Source: Vreelandella neptunia (GTDB taxonomy: Bacteria > Pseudomonadota > Gammaproteobacteria > Pseudomonadales > Halomonadaceae). From it: a stretch of 64,000 nucleotides of DNA. Numbering within the stretch: the first letter of the stretch is position 1; the number at the start of each line of letters is the position of its first letter. Position numbers and translations under genes: made by a program. The notes beneath the pieces were generated by a model. It searched no databases, was not told the origin of the DNA, and worked only from the letters and a program-made list of their open reading frames with translations. Where the stretch lies: the NCBI RefSeq assembly GCF_034479615.1, contig NZ_CP140255.1, positions 2,356,001-2,420,000 of the forward strand, read 5' to 3'. Shown here piece after piece: positions 37,239-45,521 of this stretch.

Positions 37239-40004
37239 ATGCGTAGTGAGGCGATTATCCTCGGCACCGCCTTTGGCTACTTGGCGCTGCTGTTTGTGGT
37301 CGCCGCCTGGGGTGACCGGCGGGCGGAGCAGGGTCGCTCCATCATTGGCTCGCCGACGGTATATGCCCTTTCTATTGCTGTTTACTGCACGGCCTGGACG
37401 TTCTACGGCAGCGTCGGGCGCGCCGCCGAGTATGGCCCCAGCTTTTTGCTCATCTACCTGGGCCCCACCCTGGCGATGCTGTTGGCCCCTTCAGTTATCC
37501 GCAAAATGGTACGTATTGCAGCACGGCAGCGGATCACTTCTATTGCCGATTTCATCAGTGCCCGCTACGGCAAAAGCACCAGTTTAGGCGCACTGGTTGC
37601 CCTGATGGCGCTGATTAGCATCACCCCCTATATTGCTCTGCAGTTAAAAGCCATTACCGTTAGCCATGCAGTGCTGATCAACTATCCCCGCGCGGCCGAC
37701 ACCACGTTAGTGGATGAACATTTTTGGATGGATAAGTCTCTCTGGGTCGCCCTGGTATTAGCAGTATTTATTATTCTGTTTGGCACACGCCACCTGGATG
37801 CCAGTGAGCGCCATGAAGGCATGGTGGCGGCGATTGCGGTGGAGTCCATCGTTAAACTGGTCGCCTTTATGGCCGTCGGCGTGTTCGTGGTGTTTGTGAG
37901 GTTTGAAGGCCCCGCCGCGCTGTTTGCCCAGGTAGCGGCCACGCCCGCCCTTGTCGATAGCATGCGGTTGGATAGCGTTCCGGGTGGGGTCACCGGCTGG
38001 GTGGGCATGCTGATACTGGCCTTTTTGGCCTTCTTAACCCTACCTCGCCAATTCCAGGTATTGGTGGTGGAGAATGTCGACGAGCAGCACTTAGCCAGAG
38101 CAAGCTGGCTATTCCCCCTCTACATGCTGCTGATTAATCTGTTCGTTATTCCCATTGCGCTGGCTGGCCTGTTGCTTGGCGTAAGCGCAGGTGATCCGGA
38201 CAGCTTTGTGCTCACACTGCCGCTGTCAGCTGGTTTAGAAGGGCTGCCGCTACTGGTCTTTATTGGTGGCCTTTCTGCGGCGACAGGCATGGTGATTGTC
38301 GAGACAATCGCGCTTTCAACTATGGTCAGCAACCAACTGGTGATGCCCCTTCTGCTGCGCTCACGGCGGCTGCACTTAAGTACCAAAGGGGAGCTCGCCG
38401 GTTGGCTGTTGGGTATTCGGCGCATCGCTATCGTACTTATTCTGCTACTCGGCTATCTCTACCATGCGTTGATTGGTGACTCCTATAGCCTTGTCACTAT
38501 TGGGCTGGTCTCCTTCGCCGGGGCAGCCCAGTTCGCCCCAGCGCTCTTGATTGGCCTGTATTGGCGCGGCGCTACCCGCCAAGGCGCCACAGCTGGCCTA
38601 ATCGCCGGGTTCTTACTCTGGTGCTATACGCTGCTGCTGCCAGGGTTTGCCCAATCCGGTTGGTTGGATGCAGCACTGCTCACTGAGGGCCCCTGGGGTA
38701 TCGCTTGGCTAATTCCCTACGGCTTATTCGGGCTCGAAAACTGGGATATTTATACCCATTCGCTGCTCTGGAGCATGATGGCTAACGTGGGACTATTAGT
38801 TGGAGTATCGCTGTTTACTCGCCCTACGCCCCTTGAGCAAACCCAGGCAGCACTATTCACCGAGGCGATGCACCCTAATCTGCAAACCACTTCGTTATCT
38901 ACGTCGCTATGGCGCGGGCAAACTACCCAGGGGGCACTCAAAGAGCTGCTGGTGCGCTATTTGGGTGCCCAGACCACCCGCCGCGTATTTAGCCATAGCG
39001 GAACCAAAATCGCTTATGCGGCGGATGATCCCGCTACCGCCGAGCTGATTACTCGCGCCGAACAGGCGCTAGCGGGGGCGCTGGGCAGTTCCTCAGCGCG
39101 GGTACTGATCAACTCGGTGGTACGCGGTGAAGCGCTGGATATTGAGTCGATTCTGAGCATACTGGACACCACCTCACAAACCCTGGAGTACAACCGTCGC
39201 TTGGAGCAAAAATCTCAGGAGTTGGTGCAAATTGGCGAAGAACTGCGTAGCGCGAACGAGCGTCTGCGCGAGCTGGATCGCTTGAAAGACGAGTTCGTCG
39301 CCATGGTCAGCCACGAGCTACGCACACCGCTCACCTCCATTCGAGCCTTTGCCGAAATATTGCGCGACAGCAGCCAACTGCCTGATCAAAAACGCCAGCA
39401 TTTTCTCGGCGTGATCGTCCACGAGAGCCAGCGTCTGTCTCGTTTAATTGAAGAAATTCTGGATCTTGCCCGCCTGGAAAGTGGTCGTTTGACGCTTAAT
39501 CCCGTCCCCCTCGATCTTGCCGCCCTAACTCGGCACAGCATTGACGCTATTGCCCATCTACATGAGGAGCGCGGCATTGCCTTAGACGTTAGCTTGGAAG
39601 CTGACCCTGCGATGGTGGTTGGCGACCATGACCGTTTAGAACAGGTGATTATTAACCTGCTTGATAACGCGGGTAAGTTTGCCGATCGGGAGCAGCCAAA
39701 AGTGCGCCTCACGCTTTATCGCCATCGTCGTCATTTCCGTTTAAGCGTGGAGGATAATGGTGCGGGTATTAGCGAAGACGAGCGTGAACGGGTTTTTGAA
39801 AAATTCCATCAAATTCAACAGGACGATGATATTCCACGAGGTCGGCCAAGAGGCAGCGGCTTAGGATTACCGATTAGTCGGGGTATTATCGCCCATCTAG
39901 GTGGACGGCTTTGGGTCGAGGATGCCAAAACCTTAGGCGGTGCCTGCTTAACGTTAGAACTACCCGCCGCGCCGGGTGACTCATCATCTCTCGACTCCGG
40001 CTAG
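37239..40004 (+). CDS. SLC5 transporter-type sensor histidine kinase (CbrA/CrbS-like)
   Basis: The 921-residue protein begins with a sodium:solute symporter domain of about 13 membrane helices (1 to about 530). A STAC-like linker (about 560-620, KELLVRYLGAQTTRRVF) and a coiled coil follow. The kinase core has the H-box MVSHELRTPLTS (H692), an N-box with NLLDNAGKF, and G-boxes VEDNGAGIS and GSGLGLPISRG. CbrA and CrbS share this plan and control carbon or acetate use; no PAS domain is evident here. The likely partner is the lone receiver upstream. The ATG at 37239 is preferred over a TTG at 37206. Its stop lies within the CTAG shared with the convergent DUF294 gene. Confidence 0.87.
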   Translation: MRSEAIILGTAFGYLALLFVVAAWGDRRAEQGRSIIGSPTVYALSIAVYCTAWTFYGSVGRAAEYGPSFLLIYLGPTLAMLLAPSVIRKMVRIAARQRITSIADFISARYGKSTSLGALVALMALISITPYIALQLKAITVSHAVLINYPRAADTTLVDEHFWMDKSLWVALVLAVFIILFGTRHLDASERHEGMVAAIAVESIVKLVAFMAVGVFVVFVRFEGPAALFAQVAATPALVDSMRLDSVPGGVTGWVGMLILAFLAFLTLPRQFQVLVVENVDEQHLARASWLFPLYMLLINLFVIPIALAGLLLGVSAGDPDSFVLTLPLSAGLEGLPLLVFIGGLSAATGMVIVETIALSTMVSNQLVMPLLLRSRRLHLSTKGELAGWLLGIRRIAIVLILLLGYLYHALIGDSYSLVTIGLVSFAGAAQFAPALLIGLYWRGATRQGATAGLIAGFLLWCYTLLLPGFAQSGWLDAALLTEGPWGIAWLIPYGLFGLENWDIYTHSLLWSMMANVGLLVGVSLFTRPTPLEQTQAALFTEAMHPNLQTTSLSTSLWRGQTTQGALKELLVRYLGAQTTRRVFSHSGTKIAYAADDPATAELITRAEQALAGALGSSSARVLINSVVRGEALDIESILSILDTTSQTLEYNRRLEQKSQELVQIGEELRSANERLRELDRLKDEFVAMVSHELRTPLTSIRAFAEILRDSSQLPDQKRQHFLGVIVHESQRLSRLIEEILDLARLESGRLTLNPVPLDLAALTRHSIDAIAHLHEERGIALDVSLEADPAMVVGDHDRLEQVIINLLDNAGKFADREQPKVRLTLYRHRRHFRLSVEDNGAGISEDERERVFEKFHQIQQDDDIPRGRPRGSGLGLPISRGIIAHLGGRLWVEDAKTLGGACLTLELPAAPGDSSSLDSG

Positions 40005-41140
40005 GCGTTTTTCACTCGCTGAACAAACGACCTAATCTGCTGTAGATCAAACTTCAGCAGTAAGCGCTCGTCTTCACGCAAACGCCGCAGGTCAACCCAG
40101 CCATCTGCAGCTTGGCCACGAGCTTTGTTATACCGCTGCTGTTCCAATAGGCGCTGCTGCAGTCGCTCAAAAGCGGCTACAAGCAACGCCGATTCAGCCA
40201 ACGTTAACGCATCCGTTGCATGACTTAGCGCGATCAATCGCTCACGAGTGGCTATGTCGCGCAGCCCGTGCCGCAGGCAGAGTAAGCGCGCGGCGCTAAT
40301 CAACGGCAACAAGCCTTGATGCTTGAGATTAAGGGCTTGCCCATGGGGGGCATCCAGGCCTGGGCTTGAGGCAAGCCGCCCAAAGCGATCCAGCGCCACC
40401 GGCAGCTCATCCAGTAGCGTCGCCATTTCATCCATAAACAGTGACGCTTTAGGAAGAGTTGAAGCGATGCACTCACCCAACTTCTTAGCAAGCGCTGGAT
40501 TACCGGCGACCGGGGCAAAATCGAGTAAGATATTAGTCTGCTGTACGCGCTTTACCTGGCGGTCAGCGCTCCAGATGTCTAGCTGCGCGTACCACTCACT
40601 TAGCCGTTTGCGCCACATCGGCCATCGCGCCATGACATGACCATGGCAGAGCGGTATACCGGCCTCATCCAGGCGCTGGGTAAACCGCTCGCCAAGCGCT
40701 TGAAAGTAGCCGTCGATCTCTACATGGCGATGGTCAGGATAGCCGTCGATAATCAGCGCATTATCCTGATCGGGGCCTAACAGGCTTTCGAAGCGCGCCG
40801 CGGAGCCTAGCAGCAGAACACAGTAGTCGACGGGCGGAGCGCCCCAGCCCTGCGCCTGCATTTCGTCAAGGGATTGCGCTATTGCCAGACGATACAGTGA
40901 AGCATTGTGGTCACTGATAATTTGGCTAATACGCCAGGCGGGTAAATCATAATGCACCAATGTTTCCACCAGCGGCAGTTGCCAAGCATAGGCGTCAGCT
41001 AATGAGATATCCGGTGAGGGGAAGTTTGAGGAGAGTTTTGAGAAGATATGGTGCAACGGCGCATTAAGCGCCGAGGTATTGAGCGTGCCATTCTCATGGA
41101 ATAGAGAGCGCCAGGGTGAGGCTTGGTGTACTAAACGCAT
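40001..41140 (-). CDS. DUF294 putative nucleotidyltransferase
   Basis: The protein (379 residues) combines a DUF294 nucleotidyltransferase-like domain (about 75-215) with its usual C-terminal DUF294_C helical domain (about 245-375). The active-site motif reads LLLGSAARFESLLGPDQDNALI (about residues 109-130), giving the GS and DxD signature of the GlnD/Pol-beta superfamily. The CBS and cyclic-nucleotide-binding domains often found in front of it are absent; the N-terminus here is a short helical region. Such genes are recurrent neighbours of SLC5-type transporters and CrbS-type kinases. Possible role: nucleotidylylation of a partner protein, unproven. Confidence 0.82.
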   Translation of the reverse strand: MRLVHQASPWRSLFHENGTLNTSALNAPLHHIFSKLSSNFPSPDISLADAYAWQLPLVETLVHYDLPAWRISQIISDHNASLYRLAIAQSLDEMQAQGWGAPPVDYCVLLLGSAARFESLLGPDQDNALIIDGYPDHRHVEIDGYFQALGERFTQRLDEAGIPLCHGHVMARWPMWRKRLSEWYAQLDIWSADRQVKRVQQTNILLDFAPVAGNPALAKKLGECIASTLPKASLFMDEMATLLDELPVALDRFGRLASSPGLDAPHGQALNLKHQGLLPLISAARLLCLRHGLRDIATRERLIALSHATDALTLAESALLVAAFERLQQRLLEQQRYNKARGQAADGWVDLRRLREDERLLLKFDLQQIRSFVQRVKNA

Positions 41141-41179
41141 ACGCCTCTCCTTTACTAGAATGATATGACGGCGTTGTTG

Positions 41180-41509
41180 CTACTCGCCCTCGCCTGACCT
41201 GCGCGGGTCTGGCTCGAACATCGCTTCACCTACTTCATCAATATAGCGCTGCGCTTTGGTGACCATCATAGCATCACAGGCCTCTCGCCCTGGGAGCATA
41301 TCGGAACGCTCAAAGCGGTGCTCAAGGGTTTCACCACTGGCGTCGGCCTTGCGAATCCAACCACTGACGCGGTACTGACCGCTCTGATTGTCTGGCTGGG
41401 AGACAATCTCATAACCCTTGTATTCCACCGGCTCAGCAGCTTTAGAGGTAGCGCCTGGCACAGCCTGACGATCACTACCGAAGAGACCGGAAAATAATTT
41501 CTTAAGCAT
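41180..41509 (-). CDS. HlyU-family protein
   Basis: This 109-residue protein has the HlyU family core: EYKGYEIVSQPDNQSGQYRVSGWI and RADDF-like FERSDMLPGREACDAMMVTKAQRYIDE. The name comes from a Vibrio haemolysin regulator in older literature; most bacterial copies are short proteins of unknown function. It starts MLKKLFSGLFG, an amphipathic helix rather than a signal peptide. An AAAGGAGCC ribosome site precedes the ATG. Confidence 0.82.
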   Translation of the reverse strand: MLKKLFSGLFGSDRQAVPGATSKAAEPVEYKGYEIVSQPDNQSGQYRVSGWIRKADASGETLEHRFERSDMLPGREACDAMMVTKAQRYIDEVGEAMFEPDPRRSGEGE

Positions 41510-41526
41510 AATGGCTCCTTTGCTTA

Positions 41527-41553
41527 CAGGGCGGCAAGGAGATGGCCGCCCTG
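41527..41553. other. strong hairpin between argG and hlyU
   Basis: A perfect nine-base stem, CAGGGCGGC with GCCGCCCTG, closes a nine-base loop. No U-run follows on either strand, so it is not a canonical terminator. It sits just before the hlyU ribosome site on the minus strand and could stabilise the argG mRNA end or affect hlyU translation. Confidence 0.5.
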
Positions 41554-41584
41554 CAAGTTATAAGCTGCTTTTATCAGCGCTTAC

Positions 41585-42805
41585 TTAGCTCTGCTTGCGA
41601 CCCTTACCTGCGGCAATACGCAAACGCAGCGCGTTTAGCTTAATAAAGCCTTCGGCATCTTTCTGATTGTAAGCGCCAGCATCATCTTCAAAGGTAGCGA
41701 TTGATTCATCAAATAGCGACTCATCGGACTTACGGCCCACTACGGTAGCGTTGCCTTTGTAAAGCTTCATACGCACGACACCCGCGACATTCTTTTGGGT
41801 CTCGTCAATGGCCGCCTGCAGCATGCGACGCTCTGGGCTCCACCAGTAACCGTTGTAGATTACTTCCGCGTACTTCGGCATCAACTGATCTTTCAGGTGG
41901 GCTTCTTCGCGGTCTAGGGTGAGCGACTCAATGGCACGGTGAGCACGCAACATAATGGTGCCCCCTGGCGTTTCATAACAGCCACGCGATTTCATGCCCA
42001 CGTAGCGGTTTTCAACAATATCCAAACGACCAATACCGTTGTCGCCGCCCAGTTTGTTGAGCTTTTCGAGCACTTCATGGGCTTTCAATGGCTCGCCGTC
42101 GATAGCCACGATATCGCCCTTTTCAAACGTCAGCTCAACGTAAGTGGGCTGATCGGGCGCGGCTTCAGGCGAGACACTCCAGCGCCACATATCGTCTTCT
42201 GCTTCGGCCCATGGGTCTTCCAAAATGCCGCCCTCATAGGAGATGTGCAGCAGGTTGGCATCCATTGAATAGGGTGATTTTTTCTTTTTATTAGAAAAAT
42301 CGACCGGAATTTTATGCTCTTCGCAATATGCCATTAGCTTTTCGCGGGAAGTTAAATCCCACTCCCGCCAAGGGGCGATCACTTTTACGCCGGGCTTCAG
42401 GGCATAGCCACCAAGTTCGAAACGCACCTGGTCGTTACCTTTACCCGTAGCACCATGGGAAATAGCGTCGGCACCCGTTTCATTGGCAATTTCGATCAAC
42501 CGCTTGGCAATCAGCGGACGAGCGATAGAGGTGCCCAGCAGGTACTCGCCTTCATAAATAGTGTTGGCGCGGAACATCGGGTAGACGTAGTCACGCACGA
42601 ACTCTTCACGCAAGTCTTCGATGTAAATCTCTTTCACGCCAAGCGCTTGCGCTTTAGTTCGCGCCGGTTCGACTTCTTCGCCCTGACCGATGTCGGCAGT
42701 AAAGGTCACTACCTCGCAGTTGTAGGTTTCTTGCAACCACTTAACGATTACGGATGTGTCCAGGCCGCCTGAATATGCCAGCACAACCTTTTTGACATCG
42801 GACAT
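41585..42805 (-). CDS. argG: argininosuccinate synthase
   Basis: ArgG condenses citrulline and aspartate with ATP in arginine synthesis. The PP-loop [14 protein letters not shown] is at residues 6-19, and the family segments [10 protein letters not shown] and SPEAAP...Y are present. The ATG at 42805 with a GAGGAG site gives 406 residues, the normal type I length; the upstream open frame lacks family character. It is divergent from rnt. Confidence 0.96.
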   Translation of the reverse strand: MSDVKKVVLAYSGGLDTSVIVKWLQETYNCEVVTFTADIGQGEEVEPARTKAQALGVKEIYIEDLREEFVRDYVYPMFRANTIYEGEYLLGTSIARPLIAKRLIEIANETGADAISHGATGKGNDQVRFELGGYALKPGVKVIAPWREWDLTSREKLMAYCEEHKIPVDFSNKKKKSPYSMDANLLHISYEGGILEDPWAEAEDDMWRWSVSPEAAPDQPTYVELTFEKGDIVAIDGEPLKAHEVLEKLNKLGGDNGIGRLDIVENRYVGMKSRGCYETPGGTIMLRAHRAIESLTLDREEAHLKDQLMPKYAEVIYNGYWWSPERRMLQAAIDETQKNVAGVVRMKLYKGNATVVGRKSDESLFDESIATFEDDAGAYNQKDAEGFIKLNALRLRIAAGKGRKQS

Positions 42806-42873
42806 TCTTTGCTCCTCGTTGACCATAAGATATTCATTAGTAAAAACTACACTTGCCACTAGCACCTGGCGAA

Positions 42874-42900
42874 TGTGATAGCTCGTCTGTGATAGCTCGT
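42874..42900. repeat. 14-bp tandem duplication between argG and rnt
   Basis: The unit TGTGATAGCTCGT occurs twice, at 42874-42886 and 42888-42900, one base apart. It lies in the divergent argG/rnt intergenic region. It may be simple slippage or a duplicated regulatory half-site. Confidence 0.5.
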
Positions 42901-43076
42901 TGGAGTAAACCGTTGAGACTGACGTTGAGTATAGCGTTCTCAATGCCCAGCGAATACCGTCAACGACGCCTGGGGGCTAAAGCTGCTAGAATCCCCCCAT
43001 TCAAAGCGGCGGTTTGCCGCTAATGTTATCTGATGACTCGCTTTACTATTACTCGCTTGAACATAAGGAGAGCTGC

Positions 43077-43745
43077 ATGAGCGAGGCAATTGCCCGCGAA
43101 TTAATGGCCCAACGTTTTCGCAGTTACCTGCCCGTGGTCGTTGATTTAGAAACCGGGGGATTTAATGCCCAAGGCGACGCTGTACTTGAGATAGCCGCCG
43201 TCACGCTGACCATGGATCCGGATGGCAACCTGCTTCCTGATGCCACCTATGCCTACCACATTCAGCCCTTTGAGGGCGCGAATGTCGAGCAGTCAGCGCT
43301 CGATTTTACCGGTATCAACCTGGACGATCCCCTGCGTCGTCAGGTAGCGCTCAGCGAGTCGGAAGCACTGGGAGAAATTTTCCGCCCGATTCGTAAATCG
43401 ATCAAAGCACATGACTGCACGCGCGCTATTTTAGTTGGCCATAATGCGGCGTTCGACCAGGGCTTCTTGAATGCGGCGGTCAACCGCTGTGGCATTAAGC
43501 GCAATCCTTTTCACCCCTTCTCAAGCTTTGATACCGCCTCGCTTGCAGGCCTGGTCTATGGCCAAACGGTACTTGCGCGGGCCTGTCGCGCAGCGGGCAT
43601 TGAGTTTGATAACAAGGCCGCACACTCCGCTCGCTATGACACCGAGCGCACCGCCGAGCTGTTTTGCGCGATGGTTAATCGCTACAAAGACCTGGGCGGC
43701 TGGCAACTTGCCCAGCGCGAACAAGAGATGGACAGTACGGATTAA
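43077..43745 (+). CDS. rnt: ribonuclease T
   Basis: RNase T is a DEDDh exonuclease that trims the 3' ends of tRNA and 5S/23S rRNA and removes the terminal A of tRNA-CCA. ExoI VVDLETGGF is near residue 21, ExoII HNAAFDQGF near 124, and ExoIII HSARYDTERTAELF near 182. The ATG at 43077 has a perfect AAGGAG upstream and gives 222 residues. It stands alone, divergent from argG. Confidence 0.94.
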   Translation: MSEAIARELMAQRFRSYLPVVVDLETGGFNAQGDAVLEIAAVTLTMDPDGNLLPDATYAYHIQPFEGANVEQSALDFTGINLDDPLRRQVALSESEALGEIFRPIRKSIKAHDCTRAILVGHNAAFDQGFLNAAVNRCGIKRNPFHPFSSFDTASLAGLVYGQTVLARACRAAGIEFDNKAAHSARYDTERTAELFCAMVNRYKDLGGWQLAQREQEMDSTD

Positions 43746-43765
43746 CACCTAACCGTCAACAGCGT

Positions 43766-43797
43766 AGCCGCTGATGCAGAGAGCCGCTAATGCAGAG
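43766..43797. repeat. 16-bp tandem duplication downstream of rnt
   Basis: The units AGCCGCTGATGCAGAG (43766-43781) and AGCCGCTAATGCAGAG (43782-43797) are adjacent and differ at one base. They lie 20 bases past the rnt stop. Confidence 0.55.
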
Positions 43798-43929
43798 AAC
43801 CAGGCTTTACGCTAAACTTCGCCCCATTACAGCAATCTGGTTTAGCACCGACAATGCCGGGTAGCGCGTATTTGGCGGTGATAAATATTTCGATTAAAAC
43901 TATCCGTTTTTAGGAGATGAGACGTTTCC

Positions 43930-45189
43930 ATGGCCCAGCATAATGCCTTTTACGCCCAATCAGGTGGCGTCACCGCCGTGATCAACGCCAGCGCCTGCGG
44001 CGTTATCGAAGCCTGCCGTCAAGCCCCCGATCAAATAGGCAAGGTTTACGCCGGTCATAACGGCATTATCGGAGCCTTAACGGAAGACCTTATCGACGTT
44101 ACCCAAGAGAGCGATGAGGCCATTGCCGCGCTGCGCCATACACCGGGCGGCGCTTTTGGCTCCTGCCGCTATAAGCTCAAAGATATTGACACCCACCGTG
44201 CCCAGTACGAGCGCTTGATCGAAGTCTTTAAAGCCCACGATATTCGCTATTTTTTCTATAACGGCGGCGGCGATAGCGCCGACACCTGCTTAAAGGTCTC
44301 TCAACTTTCCGAGAAGCTGGGCTATCCGCTGACCGCTATCCACGTGCCTAAAACCGTCGATAACGACCTGCCGATTACCGATAACAGCCCGGGCTTTGGC
44401 AGCGTAGCCAAGTATATTGCCACCTCAACGCTGGAGGCATCGCTGGATATCGCTTCGATGTGTGCGACCTCCACCAAAGTTTTTGTTCTCGAAGTAATGG
44501 GCCGCCACGCGGGCTGGATTGCCGCCGCCGGGGGGCTGGCAGGCGAAGCCGAAGGCGAGCCGCCACACATGGTTATCTTCCCGGAAATCCCCTTTAACCG
44601 TAAAGCGGCTATGGCGCGGGTTGAGGAGAGCGTTAAACAGTATGGCTACTGCGTTATTGTGGTCTCTGAAGGCGCTCGCTACGAAGATGGTACCTTTCTG
44701 GCCGATGCGGGTAATACCGATGCGTTCGGCCACCGGCAGCTTGGCGGCGTGGCACCAACGCTCGCCGGTATGATCAAACAGGATTTGGGCTACAAGTATC
44801 ACTGGGCAGTGGCCGACTATCTGCAGCGCGCGGCGCGTCACCTAGCGTCTAAAACCGACGTTGAACAAGCCTATGCGGTGGGTCGAGAAGCAGTAACCTT
44901 GGCGCTGGCAGGTAAAAACGCCATGATGCCCGCTATTCGCCGCATCTCTCAGGCGCCCTACCAGTGGGATGTGATATCTGCCCCGCTCTCCCAGGTAGCC
45001 AACCAAGAGAAGTTTATGCCCAGGGACTTTATCAGCGATAACGGCTTTGCCATTACCCAGGCCTGTCGGGACTATCTGTCACCGCTGATTCAGGGCGAGG
45101 ACTTCCCACCGTTCGAAAACGGTCTGCCCAAAGTCGCCAAACTGAAACTCGCCAAAGCAGAGCGCAAGTTACCCATTTTTACGCTGTAG
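43930..45189 (+). CDS. pyrophosphate-dependent 6-phosphofructokinase
   Basis: The 419-residue protein is a PFK-superfamily enzyme of the PPi-using group. The phosphate-donor loop FYAQSGGVTAVIN is at residues 7-19. GGGDSADT (about 112-119) and the PKTVDNDLP active-site motif (about 139-147) are followed by EVMGRHAGWIAAAGGLA. The Asp in GGGDS and the Lys in PKTVDND are the residues associated with PPi rather than ATP use. It allows reversible flow between fructose-6-phosphate and fructose-1,6-bisphosphate. It is monocistronic. Confidence 0.88.
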   Translation: MAQHNAFYAQSGGVTAVINASACGVIEACRQAPDQIGKVYAGHNGIIGALTEDLIDVTQESDEAIAALRHTPGGAFGSCRYKLKDIDTHRAQYERLIEVFKAHDIRYFFYNGGGDSADTCLKVSQLSEKLGYPLTAIHVPKTVDNDLPITDNSPGFGSVAKYIATSTLEASLDIASMCATSTKVFVLEVMGRHAGWIAAAGGLAGEAEGEPPHMVIFPEIPFNRKAAMARVEESVKQYGYCVIVVSEGARYEDGTFLADAGNTDAFGHRQLGGVAPTLAGMIKQDLGYKYHWAVADYLQRAARHLASKTDVEQAYAVGREAVTLALAGKNAMMPAIRRISQAPYQWDVISAPLSQVANQEKFMPRDFISDNGFAITQACRDYLSPLIQGEDFPPFENGLPKVAKLKLAKAERKLPIFTL

Positions 45190-45435
45190 GCTGGAAGCCT
45201 GATGAGAAGAGGGGCTGCCTTCAACCCTTGTGAGGGAGCTTTAGCTCGCGAATGTTCAAGCTGCCAGCCTAGTAATAATAAGGGATGCTTTCCGCACCCT
45301 TCTTCGAAGTGTCGAACCACCGTTGAAGCGGCCTAATGATGAAATGCGTCTTCATCTTGGCACAGTGGGACGGATCCATCCCATTCCTACAACTTTAGCT
45401 AGCCGCGGTGCAAGAGCTGGTACCGCGGCGCTACG
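45186..45435. repeat. cluster of palindromic intergenic repeats (REP-like)
   Basis: The 332-base gap holds no gene but at least four inverted repeats. TAGGCTGG at 45187-45194 pairs with CCAGCCTA at 45264-45271. GATGAA/TTCATC lies at 45338-45356. The near-palindrome TGGGACGGATCCATCCCA lies at 45366-45383. GCCGCGGT/ACCGCGGC lies at 45402-45429. The first unit also contains GGGAGCTTTAGCTCGCG. The arrangement resembles the REP/BIME-type elements of gammaproteobacterial intergenic DNA. One of them may end transcription of the PFK gene. Confidence 0.55.
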
Positions 45436-45521
45436 AAAATACCTATTTATAACTCTTAGCTTACTGCTGGCCTTCCTCTGCAAATCCGATTAGCCTGCTA
45501 ATTCACTACTAAGGGTTTGGC

